DNA of 64,000 nt, from assembly GCF_947498825.1 (NCBI RefSeq), contig NZ_CANMLV010000001.1:434001-498000 (forward strand), read 5' to 3'. Source of the stretch: an uncultured Cedecea sp. (GTDB lineage Bacteria; Pseudomonadota; Gammaproteobacteria; Enterobacterales; Enterobacteriaceae). Below the pieces are notes generated by a model, which saw only the letters and a list, made by a program, of their open reading frames with translations, had not been told where the DNA came from and did not search any database. Both the position numbers and the translations under genes were made by a program. Below are positions 9,534 to 17,683 of the stretch, piece by piece (position 1 is the stretch's first letter; every line of letters starts with the position of its first letter).

Positions 9534-11483
9534 GTGGCTAAGGTTTTACAACTATCATCACTGGCGTTATTGATTGCTTTTAATGTCAATGCCGCAACCG
9601 TTGATTTACGGGTTATGGAAACATCTGACATCCACAGTAACCTGATTGATTTCGATTATTATAAAGATAAACCGACCGAACAATTTGGTTTAGTGCGTAC
9701 TGCAACGCTGATTAAAAATGCTAAAAATGAAGCCACCAACGCAGTTTTAGTGGATAACGGTGATTTAATCCAGGGGAGCCCGCTTGCTGATTACATGGCA
9801 AATAAAGGCTTAAAAAAGGGTGAATCTCACCCTGCTCACAGCCTGATGAATACCATGGGTTATACAGTGGGTAATTTTGGTAACCACGAATTTAACTTTG
9901 GATTAGATTATCTGCAAAAAGCTATTGCTGGCGCCCATTTCCCCTATGTGAATGCCAATATCGTCGATGCCAAAACAGGGAAGAATTACTTTAATCCTTA
10001 TATTATTGTCGACACACCGGTGAAGGATCGTGACGGAAAAACACATAATCTAAAAGTGGGTTACATTGGTTTTGTGCCGCCACAGATTCTTATTTGGGAT
10101 AAGCAAAATCTGGAAGGTAAAGTGATGGTTAATGACATCACGGAGACCGCCAAAAAATTTGTTCCGCAAATGAAGAAGGAAGGCGCTGATATCATTGTTG
10201 CTATTCCTCATTCAGGTTTCTCACAAGAACCTTACAAAGCAATGGCAGAAAACTCCGTTTATTATCTCAGTGAAGTGCCGGATATCAACGCTATCATGTT
10301 TGGTCACTCTCATGGCGTATTCCCAGGAAAAGAGTTTGCCGGTATCAAGGGGGTTGATATTGAAAAAGGTACCGTAAATGGTGTTCCTGCTGTTATGCCT
10401 GGCCAGTGGGGCGACCATCTTGGGGTAGTTGATTTAGTCGTAAATAATGACGATGGCAACTGGAAAGTGGTTGATGCCACGGCACATACCCGCCCGGTTT
10501 ACGATAAAGCCAATAAAAAAGCATTAGTTGAACGTGATGAAGAGCTGGTAAAAATTATTGATGAGCAACATGAAGGCACCCGCGACTTTGTCGGGAAACT
10601 CATCGGTAAAGCCTCTGAAAATATGTATAGCTATCTGGCACTGGTTCAAAGTGACCCAACCGTACAAATTGTCAATGATGCTCAGGCAGATTATACCCGG
10701 AAATTTATTCAAGGCGATCCTGACTTAGCTGATTTACCCGTATTATCCGCTGCGGCTCCTTTTAAAGCAGGCGGGCGTAAAAATGCACCGGCTGAATTTA
10801 TTGAAGTGGAAAAAGGTGATTTAACGTTCCGCAATGCAGCAGACTTGTATCTCTATCCAAATACATTAGTCGTTGTGAAAGCCAGTGGGGCTGATGTGGT
10901 CGAATGGCTGGAATGCTCTGCCGGCATGTTTAATCAGATAGACCCACAATCCACTGCCACACAAAACTTGATTAACTGGGATGGGTTCAGAACATATAAC
11001 TTCGATACGATCAGTGGTGTAAATTATCAAATCGATTTAACTCAACCAGCAAAATACGACGGAGACTGTCAGACGGTTAATAAAGATGCAAATCGAATTA
11101 AAAATGTTACCTGGCAAGGTAAACCTATTGATCCGAAAGCCACATTCTTAGTGGCAACCAATAACTATCGTGGATATGGCGCCAAGTTTGCAGGGACCGG
11201 CGATGACCATATTGTTTTTGCATCCCCCGATGAAAATCGCTCAATTTTAGCGGCTTATATCGCTAAAGAGTCAAAAGACAAAGGTGAAATAAGCTCTAAA
11301 GCGGACAATAACTGGTCCTTCACTCCGATTAAAACGGATAAAAAATTAGATATACGCTTTGAAACTTCACCAAGCGAAAAAGCAGTAGCCTTTATTAAGG
11401 AACATGCTCAGTATCCCGTGAAGCAAGTGGGGACTGATGAAACTGGCTTTGCAATATATCAGGTATCTCTGACAGCAAAGTAA
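9534..11483 (+). CDS. cpdB: 2',3'-cyclic-nucleotide 2'-phosphodiesterase / 3'-nucleotidase CpdB
   Basis: Periplasmic enzyme that opens 2',3'-cyclic nucleotides and removes 3'-phosphate, feeding nucleotide salvage. It has 649 residues. A GTG start at 9534 is preceded by the strong AAGGAGAGG. The signal peptide (about residues 1-20) ends NVNA-A. The metallophosphatase domain carries the metal ligands in [25 protein letters not shown] and FGHSHG. The C-terminal 5'-nucleotidase domain includes [15 protein letters not shown] and [14 protein letters not shown]. It matches E. coli CpdB throughout. It sits where iaaA lies in E. coli, between gsi and moeA. Confidence 0.96.
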   Translation: MAKVLQLSSLALLIAFNVNAATVDLRVMETSDIHSNLIDFDYYKDKPTEQFGLVRTATLIKNAKNEATNAVLVDNGDLIQGSPLADYMANKGLKKGESHPAHSLMNTMGYTVGNFGNHEFNFGLDYLQKAIAGAHFPYVNANIVDAKTGKNYFNPYIIVDTPVKDRDGKTHNLKVGYIGFVPPQILIWDKQNLEGKVMVNDITETAKKFVPQMKKEGADIIVAIPHSGFSQEPYKAMAENSVYYLSEVPDINAIMFGHSHGVFPGKEFAGIKGVDIEKGTVNGVPAVMPGQWGDHLGVVDLVVNNDDGNWKVVDATAHTRPVYDKANKKALVERDEELVKIIDEQHEGTRDFVGKLIGKASENMYSYLALVQSDPTVQIVNDAQADYTRKFIQGDPDLADLPVLSAAAPFKAGGRKNAPAEFIEVEKGDLTFRNAADLYLYPNTLVVVKASGADVVEWLECSAGMFNQIDPQSTATQNLINWDGFRTYNFDTISGVNYQIDLTQPAKYDGDCQTVNKDANRIKNVTWQGKPIDPKATFLVATNNYRGYGAKFAGTGDDHIVFASPDENRSILAAYIAKESKDKGEISSKADNNWSFTPIKTDKKLDIRFETSPSEKAVAFIKEHAQYPVKQVGTDETGFAIYQVSLTAK

Positions 11484-11498
11484 CCATTTAAATATATG

Positions 11499-11540
11499 GC
11501 CTCCTCCTCCTTCGCACCACGTGACTCAGGAGGAGGATAT
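11499..11540 (+). terminator. Stem-loop downstream of cpdB
   Basis: TCCTCCTCCT pairs with AGGAGGAGGA across a 16-base loop shortly after the cpdB stop. There is no T-run, so it may be an RNA stabiliser or a Rho-independent-like end with weak release. The AT-rich stretch to 11670 shows nothing else. Confidence 0.5.
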
Positions 11541-11670
11541 AATAAATTATATTCTTAAAAAGACTAAAGAGAACAACCGATCTAAATTATACATTATCAA
11601 TAATAAATAATCCTGTTATAACTATATAGTGATTTTAATATGTCGTAATCAAATAAAAATGCTGATGAGT

Positions 11671-11793
11671 ATATACTCAAAATAATTCAAGGTGCTTGTA
11701 ACCAGCAAGTTAAGACTGCTGATGAGCACAGATAAACGATGCAATCCGGCAGCACCTGTAACATCCGGACAACTTGAAGTAGGACGAGCATAT
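11671..11793. repeat. ERIC-related palindromic repeat (copy R5)
   Basis: About 123-bp element with AATAATTCAAGGTGCTTG at the left and ACAACTTGAAGTAGGACGAG at the right. The inner arms GACTGCTG / GCAGCACC are decayed compared with R3. It lies between cpdB and moeA. Confidence 0.75.
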
Positions 11794-11962
11794 ATTGCTT
11801 TGAGTATTTATCCAGTAAAGCACTGTGTGTTCATCACGTCAGTGCTTTTTACATGCGAAGAACTGTATATTTTAAAAGTGATTATTCTGACAGCAAACAT
11901 TCAGAGTGAGCCATTCTCTGGCATAATACCGCTTTGCTTTATCCGCCATCGAGGAATCAAAC

Positions 11963-13195
11963 ATGGAACATACCGCCGGACTTATCCCCCTGGAAACTGC
12001 GCTGGAAAAGATGCTGTCGGGTATCTCAGCCGTGACCGAAACACAGACCTTAACATTACTCCAGGCAGCAGGACGCATCACTGCGGCACCGGTTATCTCC
12101 CCTATTGATGTTCCTGGTTTCGATAATTCAGCAATGGATGGTTATGCGGTAAGAATGGCGGATATTGGTTCGGGAGCGGTATTACCCGTTGCAGGCAAAG
12201 CCTTTGCAGGGCAGCCGTTTACTGGTGTCTGGCCAGAAAATAGTTGCATTCGTATTATGACGGGTGCACAGATCCCGCCAGGGACTGATGCCATCATTAT
12301 GCAAGAAGACGCAGAAATCTGTGACAGTGGCGTTCGTTTTCCTGTTTCAGTTCGCCCGGGTCAGAACATTCGTCGGCGTGGGGAAGATATTGTTGAAGGT
12401 GCGACGATCCTTAATAGCGGAATAAAACTGAGCGCGGCTGAACTGGCAATGATAGCCTCACTCGGTATCAAGGATGTTCAGGTATTTCGCCCACTCAAGG
12501 TAGCGGTATTCTCAACAGGAGATGAACTTCGTTTACCAGGCGAAACACTGTCTGAAGGACAAATTTACGATACCAACCGCCTGGCGGTGCATATTATGCT
12601 GTCTCAGCTCGGTTGTGAGGTAACAGACTTAGGGATTATTCCCGACAACGAACAGGCTTTACGTACCGCCTTCCAAGTGGCCTCGCAACAGGCAGATGTG
12701 GTTATCAGTAGTGGTGGTGTTTCAGTGGGTGAGGCTGACTATACGAAACAGATCCTCGAAGAACTGGGCGAAATCAGTTTCTGGAAACTGGCTATTAAGC
12801 CCGGAAAACCTTTTGCCTTTGGGCGTCTGAGTGATAGCTGGTTCTGTGGCTTACCGGGTAATCCTGTTTCTGCCGCCGTAACTTTTTATCAGTTAGTTCA
12901 GCCCCTTCTGGCACGACTCAGCGGGCAACAGGGGCTTGCTCTCCCTGCCCGACTACGAGTACGCGCTGCTGAAAAATTGAAGAAAAGTCCGGGACGGCTA
13001 GATTTTCAACGCGGTATCCTCAAAACGGGAACCCACGGCGAACTGGAAGTGTATAGTACCGGACATCAAGGGTCGCATATATTTAGCTCTTTCAGCCAGG
13101 CGAACTGTTTTATCGTACTTGAACAAGAGCGCGGACATGTCGAGGCGGGTGAATGGGTGAATGTTGAACCCTTTAACGCCCTGTTTGGAGGCTAA
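11963..13195 (+). CDS. moeA: Molybdopterin molybdotransferase MoeA
   Basis: Catalyses insertion of molybdate into adenylylated molybdopterin, the last step of molybdenum cofactor synthesis. It has 410 residues, like E. coli MoeA (about 411). The N-terminal domains carry [14 protein letters not shown] (about residue 50) and [12 protein letters not shown]. The MogA-like domain has [15 protein letters not shown] and [13 protein letters not shown]. The C-terminal domain contains GLPGNPVSA and the RLDFQRG stretch. The ATG at 11963 is kept because it gives the E. coli-like start. moeB follows one base after its stop, so the two form an operon. The product is needed by the molybdoenzyme at 22609-24921. 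Confidence 0.96.
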   Translation: MEHTAGLIPLETALEKMLSGISAVTETQTLTLLQAAGRITAAPVISPIDVPGFDNSAMDGYAVRMADIGSGAVLPVAGKAFAGQPFTGVWPENSCIRIMTGAQIPPGTDAIIMQEDAEICDSGVRFPVSVRPGQNIRRRGEDIVEGATILNSGIKLSAAELAMIASLGIKDVQVFRPLKVAVFSTGDELRLPGETLSEGQIYDTNRLAVHIMLSQLGCEVTDLGIIPDNEQALRTAFQVASQQADVVISSGGVSVGEADYTKQILEELGEISFWKLAIKPGKPFAFGRLSDSWFCGLPGNPVSAAVTFYQLVQPLLARLSGQQGLALPARLRVRAAEKLKKSPGRLDFQRGILKTGTHGELEVYSTGHQGSHIFSSFSQANCFIVLEQERGHVEAGEWVNVEPFNALFGG

Positions 13196-13196
13196 G

Positions 13197-13955
13197 ATGG
13201 AAGTGCTGACTGATGCCGAAATGCTGCGTTATAACCGTCAGATAGTGTTGCGGGATTTTGATTTTGACGGTCAGGAAAAGCTTAAAGGCTCCAGAGTTTT
13301 GGTTGTTGGTCTTGGGGGGCTGGGTTGCGCAGCAGCACAATACCTTGCAGCGGCAGGCGTGGGGCATTTAACTCTGCTGGATTTCGATACTGTAGCGCTT
13401 TCCAATCTTCAACGTCAGACTTTGCATCATGATATCAATATCGGTCAACCTAAGGTCTTCTCTGCTCGTGATACGCTGACAGCGATTAATCCCCATATCC
13501 AGATTGATACTATCCCCAGTCTGTTAACCGAACAGCAGCTCCATCAGCAGATTACCCAACAGGATATTGTGGTGGACTGCACCGATAATGTTGATATCCG
13601 TCAGCAGCTTAATCGTGGCTGTTATGCGCATAAAGTGCCGCTGGTTTCCGGAGCAGCTATTCGTATGGAAGGCCAGATAAGTGTCTTTACCTGGCAGCCC
13701 GGAACACCGTGCTATCGCTGTCTGAGCCGGTTATTTGGTGACGCAACCTTGAGCTGCGTTGAAGCAGGTGTCATGGCGCCTCTGGTGGGCGTTATCGGAT
13801 CGCTACAAGCAATGGAGAGTATCAAAGTTCTCACTCACTTTGGTACTCCGCCAGCAGGGAAAATAGTGATGTATGATGCGATGACTTGCCAGTTCAGGGA
13901 AATGAAACTGATGCCCAACCCTCAATGCGAAGTCTGTGGAAACACTCATCTGTAG
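13197..13955 (+). CDS. moeB: Molybdopterin-synthase adenylyltransferase MoeB
   Basis: Adenylates the C-terminal glycine of the small molybdopterin-synthase subunit MoaD, in an E1-like reaction. It has 252 residues. The nucleotide-binding loop is VVGLGGLGCAAA (about residues 35-46). The adenylation region includes LLDFDTVALSNLQRQ. Two zinc-binding cysteine pairs are visible, CYRC (about residue 172) and CEVC near the C-terminus. The ATG at 13197 has TTGGAGGCTAAG upstream and matches the E. coli start. A longer frame reading back into moeA is not needed. It ends at a bidirectional terminator facing the Mg2+ transporter gene. Confidence 0.96.
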   Translation: MEVLTDAEMLRYNRQIVLRDFDFDGQEKLKGSRVLVVGLGGLGCAAAQYLAAAGVGHLTLLDFDTVALSNLQRQTLHHDINIGQPKVFSARDTLTAINPHIQIDTIPSLLTEQQLHQQITQQDIVVDCTDNVDIRQQLNRGCYAHKVPLVSGAAIRMEGQISVFTWQPGTPCYRCLSRLFGDATLSCVEAGVMAPLVGVIGSLQAMESIKVLTHFGTPPAGKIVMYDAMTCQFREMKLMPNPQCEVCGNTHL

Positions 13956-13963
13956 ATATCATT

Positions 13964-13987
13964 CGGGCAAGAATTGCTCCTTGCCCG
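13964..13987. terminator. Bidirectional terminator between moeB and the mgtE-type gene
   Basis: Perfect arms CGGGCAAG / CTTGCCCG with an 8-base loop between two convergent genes. Confidence 0.65.
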
Positions 13988-13997
13988 CTGTTATTCA

Positions 13998-15035
13998 CTA
14001 AATCGTCAGCATTACTCTGGCAATCTGGAAATAGATAATCAGCCCGGTACCATCGATAAGCGTCGAGATAAAGGGTGCAGACACCAGCGCAGGATCGATA
14101 TTCATGCGGCGTAATAGCATCGGAATTATCGAAGAAACAATCGCACTCCAGATAGTAATCGCAATCAGTGTCAGACTGACAACAACCATGACTTCATAAC
14201 CGACACCTAACGTCCACGCCCGCAAGAAGCCCGCAGCACCGATAGTCAGGGCAATTAATACCGCAGCGGAAACTTCTTTACGCAGAATCGCGCCTAAGTC
14301 TTTCAGACCGACTTCACCCAGCGCCATCGCTCTGATTAAGGTTGAGGTTATCTGCGTTCCAGTATTTCCTCCCGTACCAATCAGTAACGGAATAAAGAAT
14401 GCCAGCGCGATCGCGGTTTCCAGCTGATCTTCAAATGACTTAATCACCGTTCCGGTATAGGCTTCCGCAACAAAGAGCAATAATAGCCAGACCGATCGTT
14501 TACGCCACAGAGTAAAAATACTGTTTTCCAGATATGGCGTTTCCAGCGGTGATGAAGCGCCCTGAAGCTGGCTATCTTCAGTTCCTTCATCTTCTTTTAA
14601 TTCAGCAATTTCTTGCGGACCTAAGATACCAATAATTTTGCCATTATTAAGTACCGGAATATAATTTATCGCTGTTTGTTTTAAAAAAACGCTCGCTTCA
14701 TGACGCGGTTTATCTATTGCTAATGAATATTTAATACCTGTCATTAAATCGCCGATAAAGGTATCAGTATTTGCGTTCAGTAAATTTTTTACTGTCACCA
14801 AACCTAAAAGATACCCCTCGTCATCAACGACAAATATTTGCGGAGCAATATATTCACTATCGATATCAGAAAAGAATTTTTCACGCGCGGTATTTACATC
14901 AGTCGCAGCTGAGAGAGCCAGATAATTCTGAGTCATATAAGACCCGATATCATGACTTTGTAGCGTAGTATTATCTGCCGCACGGGCCAGAGACTGAGCG
15001 TTGTTATGCGCTACGGAAGGTGTTGAAAAGGTCAT
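13998..15035 (-). CDS. MgtE-type magnesium transporter lacking the N domain
   Basis: 345-residue inner-membrane Mg2+ channel/transporter of the MgtE/SLC41 family. The first 160 residues form a CBS-domain pair (IFVVDDEGYLLGLVTVKNLL about residues 68-87; INYIPVLNNGKIIGILGPQE about 124-143). About five membrane helices follow from residue 185, with the family pore signature PLLIGTGGNTGTQ near residue 226. Classical MgtE proteins of about 450 residues carry an extra acidic N-terminal helical domain before the CBS pair. Here only about 30 residues precede it, so that gating domain is missing. The gene is preceded by an M-box riboswitch, which fits an Mg2+ supply role. Confidence 0.92.
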   Translation of the reverse strand: MTFSTPSVAHNNAQSLARAADNTTLQSHDIGSYMTQNYLALSAATDVNTAREKFFSDIDSEYIAPQIFVVDDEGYLLGLVTVKNLLNANTDTFIGDLMTGIKYSLAIDKPRHEASVFLKQTAINYIPVLNNGKIIGILGPQEIAELKEDEGTEDSQLQGASSPLETPYLENSIFTLWRKRSVWLLLLFVAEAYTGTVIKSFEDQLETAIALAFFIPLLIGTGGNTGTQITSTLIRAMALGEVGLKDLGAILRKEVSAAVLIALTIGAAGFLRAWTLGVGYEVMVVVSLTLIAITIWSAIVSSIIPMLLRRMNIDPALVSAPFISTLIDGTGLIIYFQIARVMLTI

Positions 15036-15101
15036 GATTAACGTTCCCCGATTACTGTTTTATAATAAACAGAACTCATCTGGGGCGAAGCAAGATATGA
15101 G

Positions 15102-15138
15102 AGTGCTAACGCTATCTCCATGTCTCGGTTTTAGCACT
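15102..15138 (-). terminator. Alternative hairpin of the M-box expression platform
   Basis: On the minus strand AGTGCTAA (15138-15131) can pair with TTAGCACT (15109-15102). The first arm overlaps the conserved 3' element of the aptamer (ACAGTGCTAAA), so aptamer folding and this hairpin compete. No long U-run follows, so the switch may act through Rho or another mechanism rather than a classic intrinsic terminator. Confidence 0.5.
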
Positions 15139-15286
15139 GTACAACGTATCCCCTGAATTTCAGGAGGAAGTTACCTGGGGTTATACCTTGACTCGATATA
15201 ACCTGTCCTAATCTTGGGCGTCTCTCGACGTCGTCAGATCAGTAACCTGTGTTTGTACAGGAGCCTCGCCTAACGAGATACTGCAA
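15116..15286 (-). ncRNA. M-box (ykoK-leader) Mg2+ riboswitch
   Basis: Read 5' to 3' on the minus strand, the leader shows the M-box hallmarks in order: TCTCGTTAGGCGAGGCTCCT, then GTACAAACACAGGTTACTG, GAGAGACGCCCAAGATTAGG, CAGGTAACTTCCTCC and finally GTACAGTGCTAAA with CGAGACATGGAGATA closing the basal stem. Spacing and order follow the RF00380 consensus as I remember it. It lies 80-250 bases upstream of the mgtE-type gene, where high Mg2+ would turn expression off. The coordinates are approximate at both ends. Confidence 0.88.
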
Positions 15287-15498
15287 AATCTTCGCGGCAG
15301 ATTTTATTTAAATCCACTTTCATTGCAACTCAAAAGGTGAGCATCGTTTAATATTCATTTATATTTCCCCCAAAATAAATGAACAAACAAAAAACAACAG
15401 CAGCAATTCAACCTTTGTCGGCTGATTTTAACAATTCATACATAATTTCAATTGCCTGCAGGCACGGATGACAGTCAGACGATGAGCATCAATTATCA
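15287..15498. promoter_or_regulatory. Promoter region upstream of the M-box leader
   Basis: AT-rich non-coding stretch between the riboswitch and the end of the small secreted-protein gene. It must contain the promoter of the Mg2+ transporter transcript. No operator was recognised. Confidence 0.3.
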
Positions 15499-15792
15499 CT
15501 AATGTTTTTCCAGATCACTTCGAGTGAAACCAAAATCACTCTCATCGCTATTAAATGCAGAAAAATTCGGATCGACGAAACGCTGGCGGTGCGCTTTATT
15601 AATCCGGCCAAAAAGATTGCCTTGCCTGGAGGGGGACTGCCGGGACAATTTTTTCTGCTCTATCTGCCATCGCGTTATCGGATCTATTACTGATGTCGGT
15701 TCCTCTTGCCATCTCAGTGTAAAGTCTGCTTTGCCAGTAGCAGATAAGCTGGCTGAAAAAGAGAGTAATAGCGCTATCCCTAATTTATTCAT
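15499..15792 (-). CDS. Small predicted secreted protein of unknown function
   Basis: I do not recognise this protein. From the ATG at 15792, with GGAGAAAAG directly upstream, it has 97 residues: a signal peptide MNKLGIALLLSFSASLSATG (cleavage near residues 19-22), then a polar, arginine-rich mature part (RWQEEPTSVIDPITRWQIEQ, FGRINKAHRQRFVDPNFSAF). No cysteines and no known domain are seen in the mature region. A longer reading frame back to 15873 would put a charged tail before the signal peptide and is less likely. It is transcribed alone, towards the Mg2+ transporter and divergent from mtnB. Confidence 0.7.
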   Translation of the reverse strand: MNKLGIALLLSFSASLSATGKADFTLRWQEEPTSVIDPITRWQIEQKKLSRQSPSRQGNLFGRINKAHRQRFVDPNFSAFNSDESDFGFTRSDLEKH

Positions 15793-16013
15793 CTTTTCTC
15801 CATTAGATAAAATATCATCCTGAACCGTCTGTTTCTTACTCTTGCGCAATTTAAAAGCAGTGTAATGTTTCAAAAATAAAGATTAATTCAAAAAACAATC
15901 TAAGTTATCGTCAATTTAATAGCGAAAAATACTCTACGCATGACTGTTCCCCATCAGATGTACTTATCATTTATTGACTGTTGTTGATTCGTTCACACAG
16001 TGATAACATTCTA

Positions 16014-16042
16014 AATCTAGCCATTTAGACGGCTAGATTGAT
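16014..16042 (+). promoter_or_regulatory. Operator-like palindrome / MetJ-like boxes upstream of mtnB
   Basis: AATCTAGCC and GGCTAGATT form perfect 9-bp arms around ATTTAGAC, ending 29 bases before the mtnB ATG. Within it AGACGGCT differs by one base from the MetJ box AGACGTCT, and weaker 8-bp boxes adjoin on both sides. A MetJ operator is plausible for a methionine-salvage gene. The perfect palindrome could instead belong to another regulator or an RNA hairpin. Confidence 0.45.
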
Positions 16043-16070
16043 AAACGTGCAACAAGAAAGGAAAAACGTT

Positions 16071-16682
16071 ATGTGGCAAGAAAGACTGGCGCAATTAGTC
16101 ACTACCTGTCATTGGATTGGTGCCAAAGGCTGGGCACCGGCAACTGGCGGAAATATGTCTATTCGTCAGGATGTTGAATGGTGCTGGCTTAGTGAGTCTG
16201 GTCGCGATAAAGGCACCCTGACAGCAGAAGACTTTCTTCAGGTTGATATTGCCAGCAATCTCGCACCTTCCGGACGTAAACCTTCTGCGGAAACTGGGCT
16301 ACATACACTTATCTATCGTTTGTACCCTGAAGCTAATGCAGTGCTGCATGTTCATACGGTCAATGCCACTGTACTGTCACGCATTGAAAAACGTGATGTG
16401 CTGAATATTCATGGCTATGAAATGCAGAAATCGCTCGGCGGTCAGACCAGCCATCTTGATACCTTGCCGATAGCTATTTTTGAAAATTCTCAGGATATTA
16501 ATGGCCTGTCGAAGCATATTGAACAGTATGCGCAACAGCATCCCCTGCAGTACGGCTTTCTGCTGCGTGGGCACGGCCTGACCTGCTGGGGTAAAGATGT
16601 CAACGAAGCACGTCGCCATTTGGAAGGGCTGGAGTTCTTATTTGAATGTGAAATGCAACGTCGCCTCTATGAGCGCGATTAG
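16071..16682 (+). CDS. mtnB: Methylthioribulose-1-phosphate dehydratase MtnB
   Basis: Zinc-dependent class II aldolase-family enzyme of the methionine salvage pathway. It dehydrates 5-methylthioribulose-1-phosphate. It has 203 residues. The near-invariant WIGAKGWAPATGGNMS (about residues 13-28) and SGRDKG phosphate-binding element are present. So are the zinc ligands in HVHTVNATVLSR (about residue 95) and RGHGLTCWG (about residue 168). The ATG at 16071, preceded by AAGAAAGGAAAA, is preferred over the upstream in-frame start at 16038. A strong terminator follows, so it is a single-gene transcript. The other mtn genes (mtnK, mtnA, mtnC, mtnD) are not in the window. Confidence 0.93.
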   Translation: MWQERLAQLVTTCHWIGAKGWAPATGGNMSIRQDVEWCWLSESGRDKGTLTAEDFLQVDIASNLAPSGRKPSAETGLHTLIYRLYPEANAVLHVHTVNATVLSRIEKRDVLNIHGYEMQKSLGGQTSHLDTLPIAIFENSQDINGLSKHIEQYAQQHPLQYGFLLRGHGLTCWGKDVNEARRHLEGLEFLFECEMQRRLYERD

Positions 16683-16696
16683 TGCAAAAAAGAGTT

Positions 16697-16724
16697 AACC
16701 GGTCACAGAATGTGACCGGTTTTC
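16697..16724. terminator. Strong bidirectional terminator after mtnB
   Basis: Perfect 11-bp arms AACCGGTCACA / TGTGACCGGTT around a GAA loop, followed by TTT. It serves mtnB on the plus strand and the kinase operon on the minus strand. Confidence 0.85.
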
Positions 16725-16730
16725 ACGCTA

Positions 16731-17675
16731 TCAGGCATTAACCGGCGTATTCGCCATAAACGCTTGCAGCTGCTGCCAGTCCACCAGACCGGCATCCGAT
16801 CCCAACCCAGTCGCCACCAGGGCGGCAACCGCAGAGCCAACCAGGCAGGCCTCTTCGACTGAATAACCTTTCGCCAGAGCGGCAATAAAACCACCACAAT
16901 AGCTATCACCACAGCCAGTGGTATCGCTGGCAACTATCTGATACGACGGAATACGTATCGATTTTCCATCTTTAAACAGCAGTGAACCCTGAGCACCATC
17001 TTTAAAGATACAGCAGCCAGCACCCAAGTCATGGAAGAAGGCCGCAATATCTTCCGGCTCGGTTAAGCCAGAAATATAGGCCGCTTCTTCAAGGGCCGGC
17101 ATGAAGTAGTCAACATAAGGCAGTAATGGACGCAGTAACTCAAGCGTTCCCGGATTTGGCGCGATTAAATCAAAACTGGTCGTAATGCCACGTTCATGGG
17201 CTGCTTTCAGCAACTTCGCGCTTTGGCCCTGATCCATCGCCGCCAGTAATCCCGTTCCACCGTGATGAAGAAAACGACAGTCGAGTATCTCGTCAAAGCT
17301 TTCTTCACTGACAAAAAGCTCATCTGACGCTCCCCGGCAATGCAGCGCCGGACGCTCGCCATTAGGTCTGACAGGTAAGATGGTCGCGGAGGTTTCTTTA
17401 TTTGAAGTCCGCTGAACCAGTGAACAGTCGATCCCCAGGCGCCGATAAGCACCCAGAATAAACTCAGCCTTTTCATCTTCCCCCAGACAGGCAACGGTTG
17501 AGGTGCTGATACCTAACTTCGCCGCATTCACCAGTGCCCCGGCAGCCGTTCCCGCCGGATTAAGCCGAATTTGCTCGATAAACTGTACGCTACCACCGGC
17601 AGGGATTTCGACCACAGGTCTGCCTGCAATATCCAGAATAGTCAGGCCGACAAAAACCGCATCAAATTTACTCAC
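16731..17675 (-). CDS. PfkB/ribokinase-family carbohydrate kinase
   Basis: Sugar or nucleoside kinase of the ribokinase family, about 314 residues. It has the N-terminal glycine-rich substrate region (GGSVQFIEQI, NPAGTAAGALVNAAKLG, about residues 28-55), and the C-terminal catalytic signature DTTGCGDSYCGGFIAALAKG (about residue 250) with the catalytic Asp in GCGD. The GTG at 17675 (MSKFDAV) has GAGG six bases upstream. An in-frame TTG at 17687 is an alternative. It is the last gene of an operon with a ribose-type ABC importer, so it probably phosphorylates the imported sugar. The substrate cannot be read from the sequence. Confidence 0.85.
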   Translation of the reverse strand: MSKFDAVFVGLTILDIAGRPVVEIPAGGSVQFIEQIRLNPAGTAAGALVNAAKLGISTSTVACLGEDEKAEFILGAYRRLGIDCSLVQRTSNKETSATILPVRPNGERPALHCRGASDELFVSEESFDEILDCRFLHHGGTGLLAAMDQGQSAKLLKAAHERGITTSFDLIAPNPGTLELLRPLLPYVDYFMPALEEAAYISGLTEPEDIAAFFHDLGAGCCIFKDGAQGSLLFKDGKSIRIPSYQIVASDTTGCGDSYCGGFIAALAKGYSVEEACLVGSAVAALVATGLGSDAGLVDWQQLQAFMANTPVNA

Positions 17676-17683
17676 AGATGACC

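Noticed and set aside
11692-12108. Open frame of 138 codons across repeat R5 and the start of moeA
   Set aside because: It runs through a non-coding palindromic repeat and then overlaps moeA in another frame. There is no ribosome site and no familiar domain.
15116-15286. mgtA-type Mg2+ leader instead of M-box
   Set aside because: The motif order (CTCGTTAGG...GAGGCTCCT, ACGCCCAAGA, ACAGTGCTAAA) is that of the M-box. There is no proline-rich leader peptide as in mgtA.
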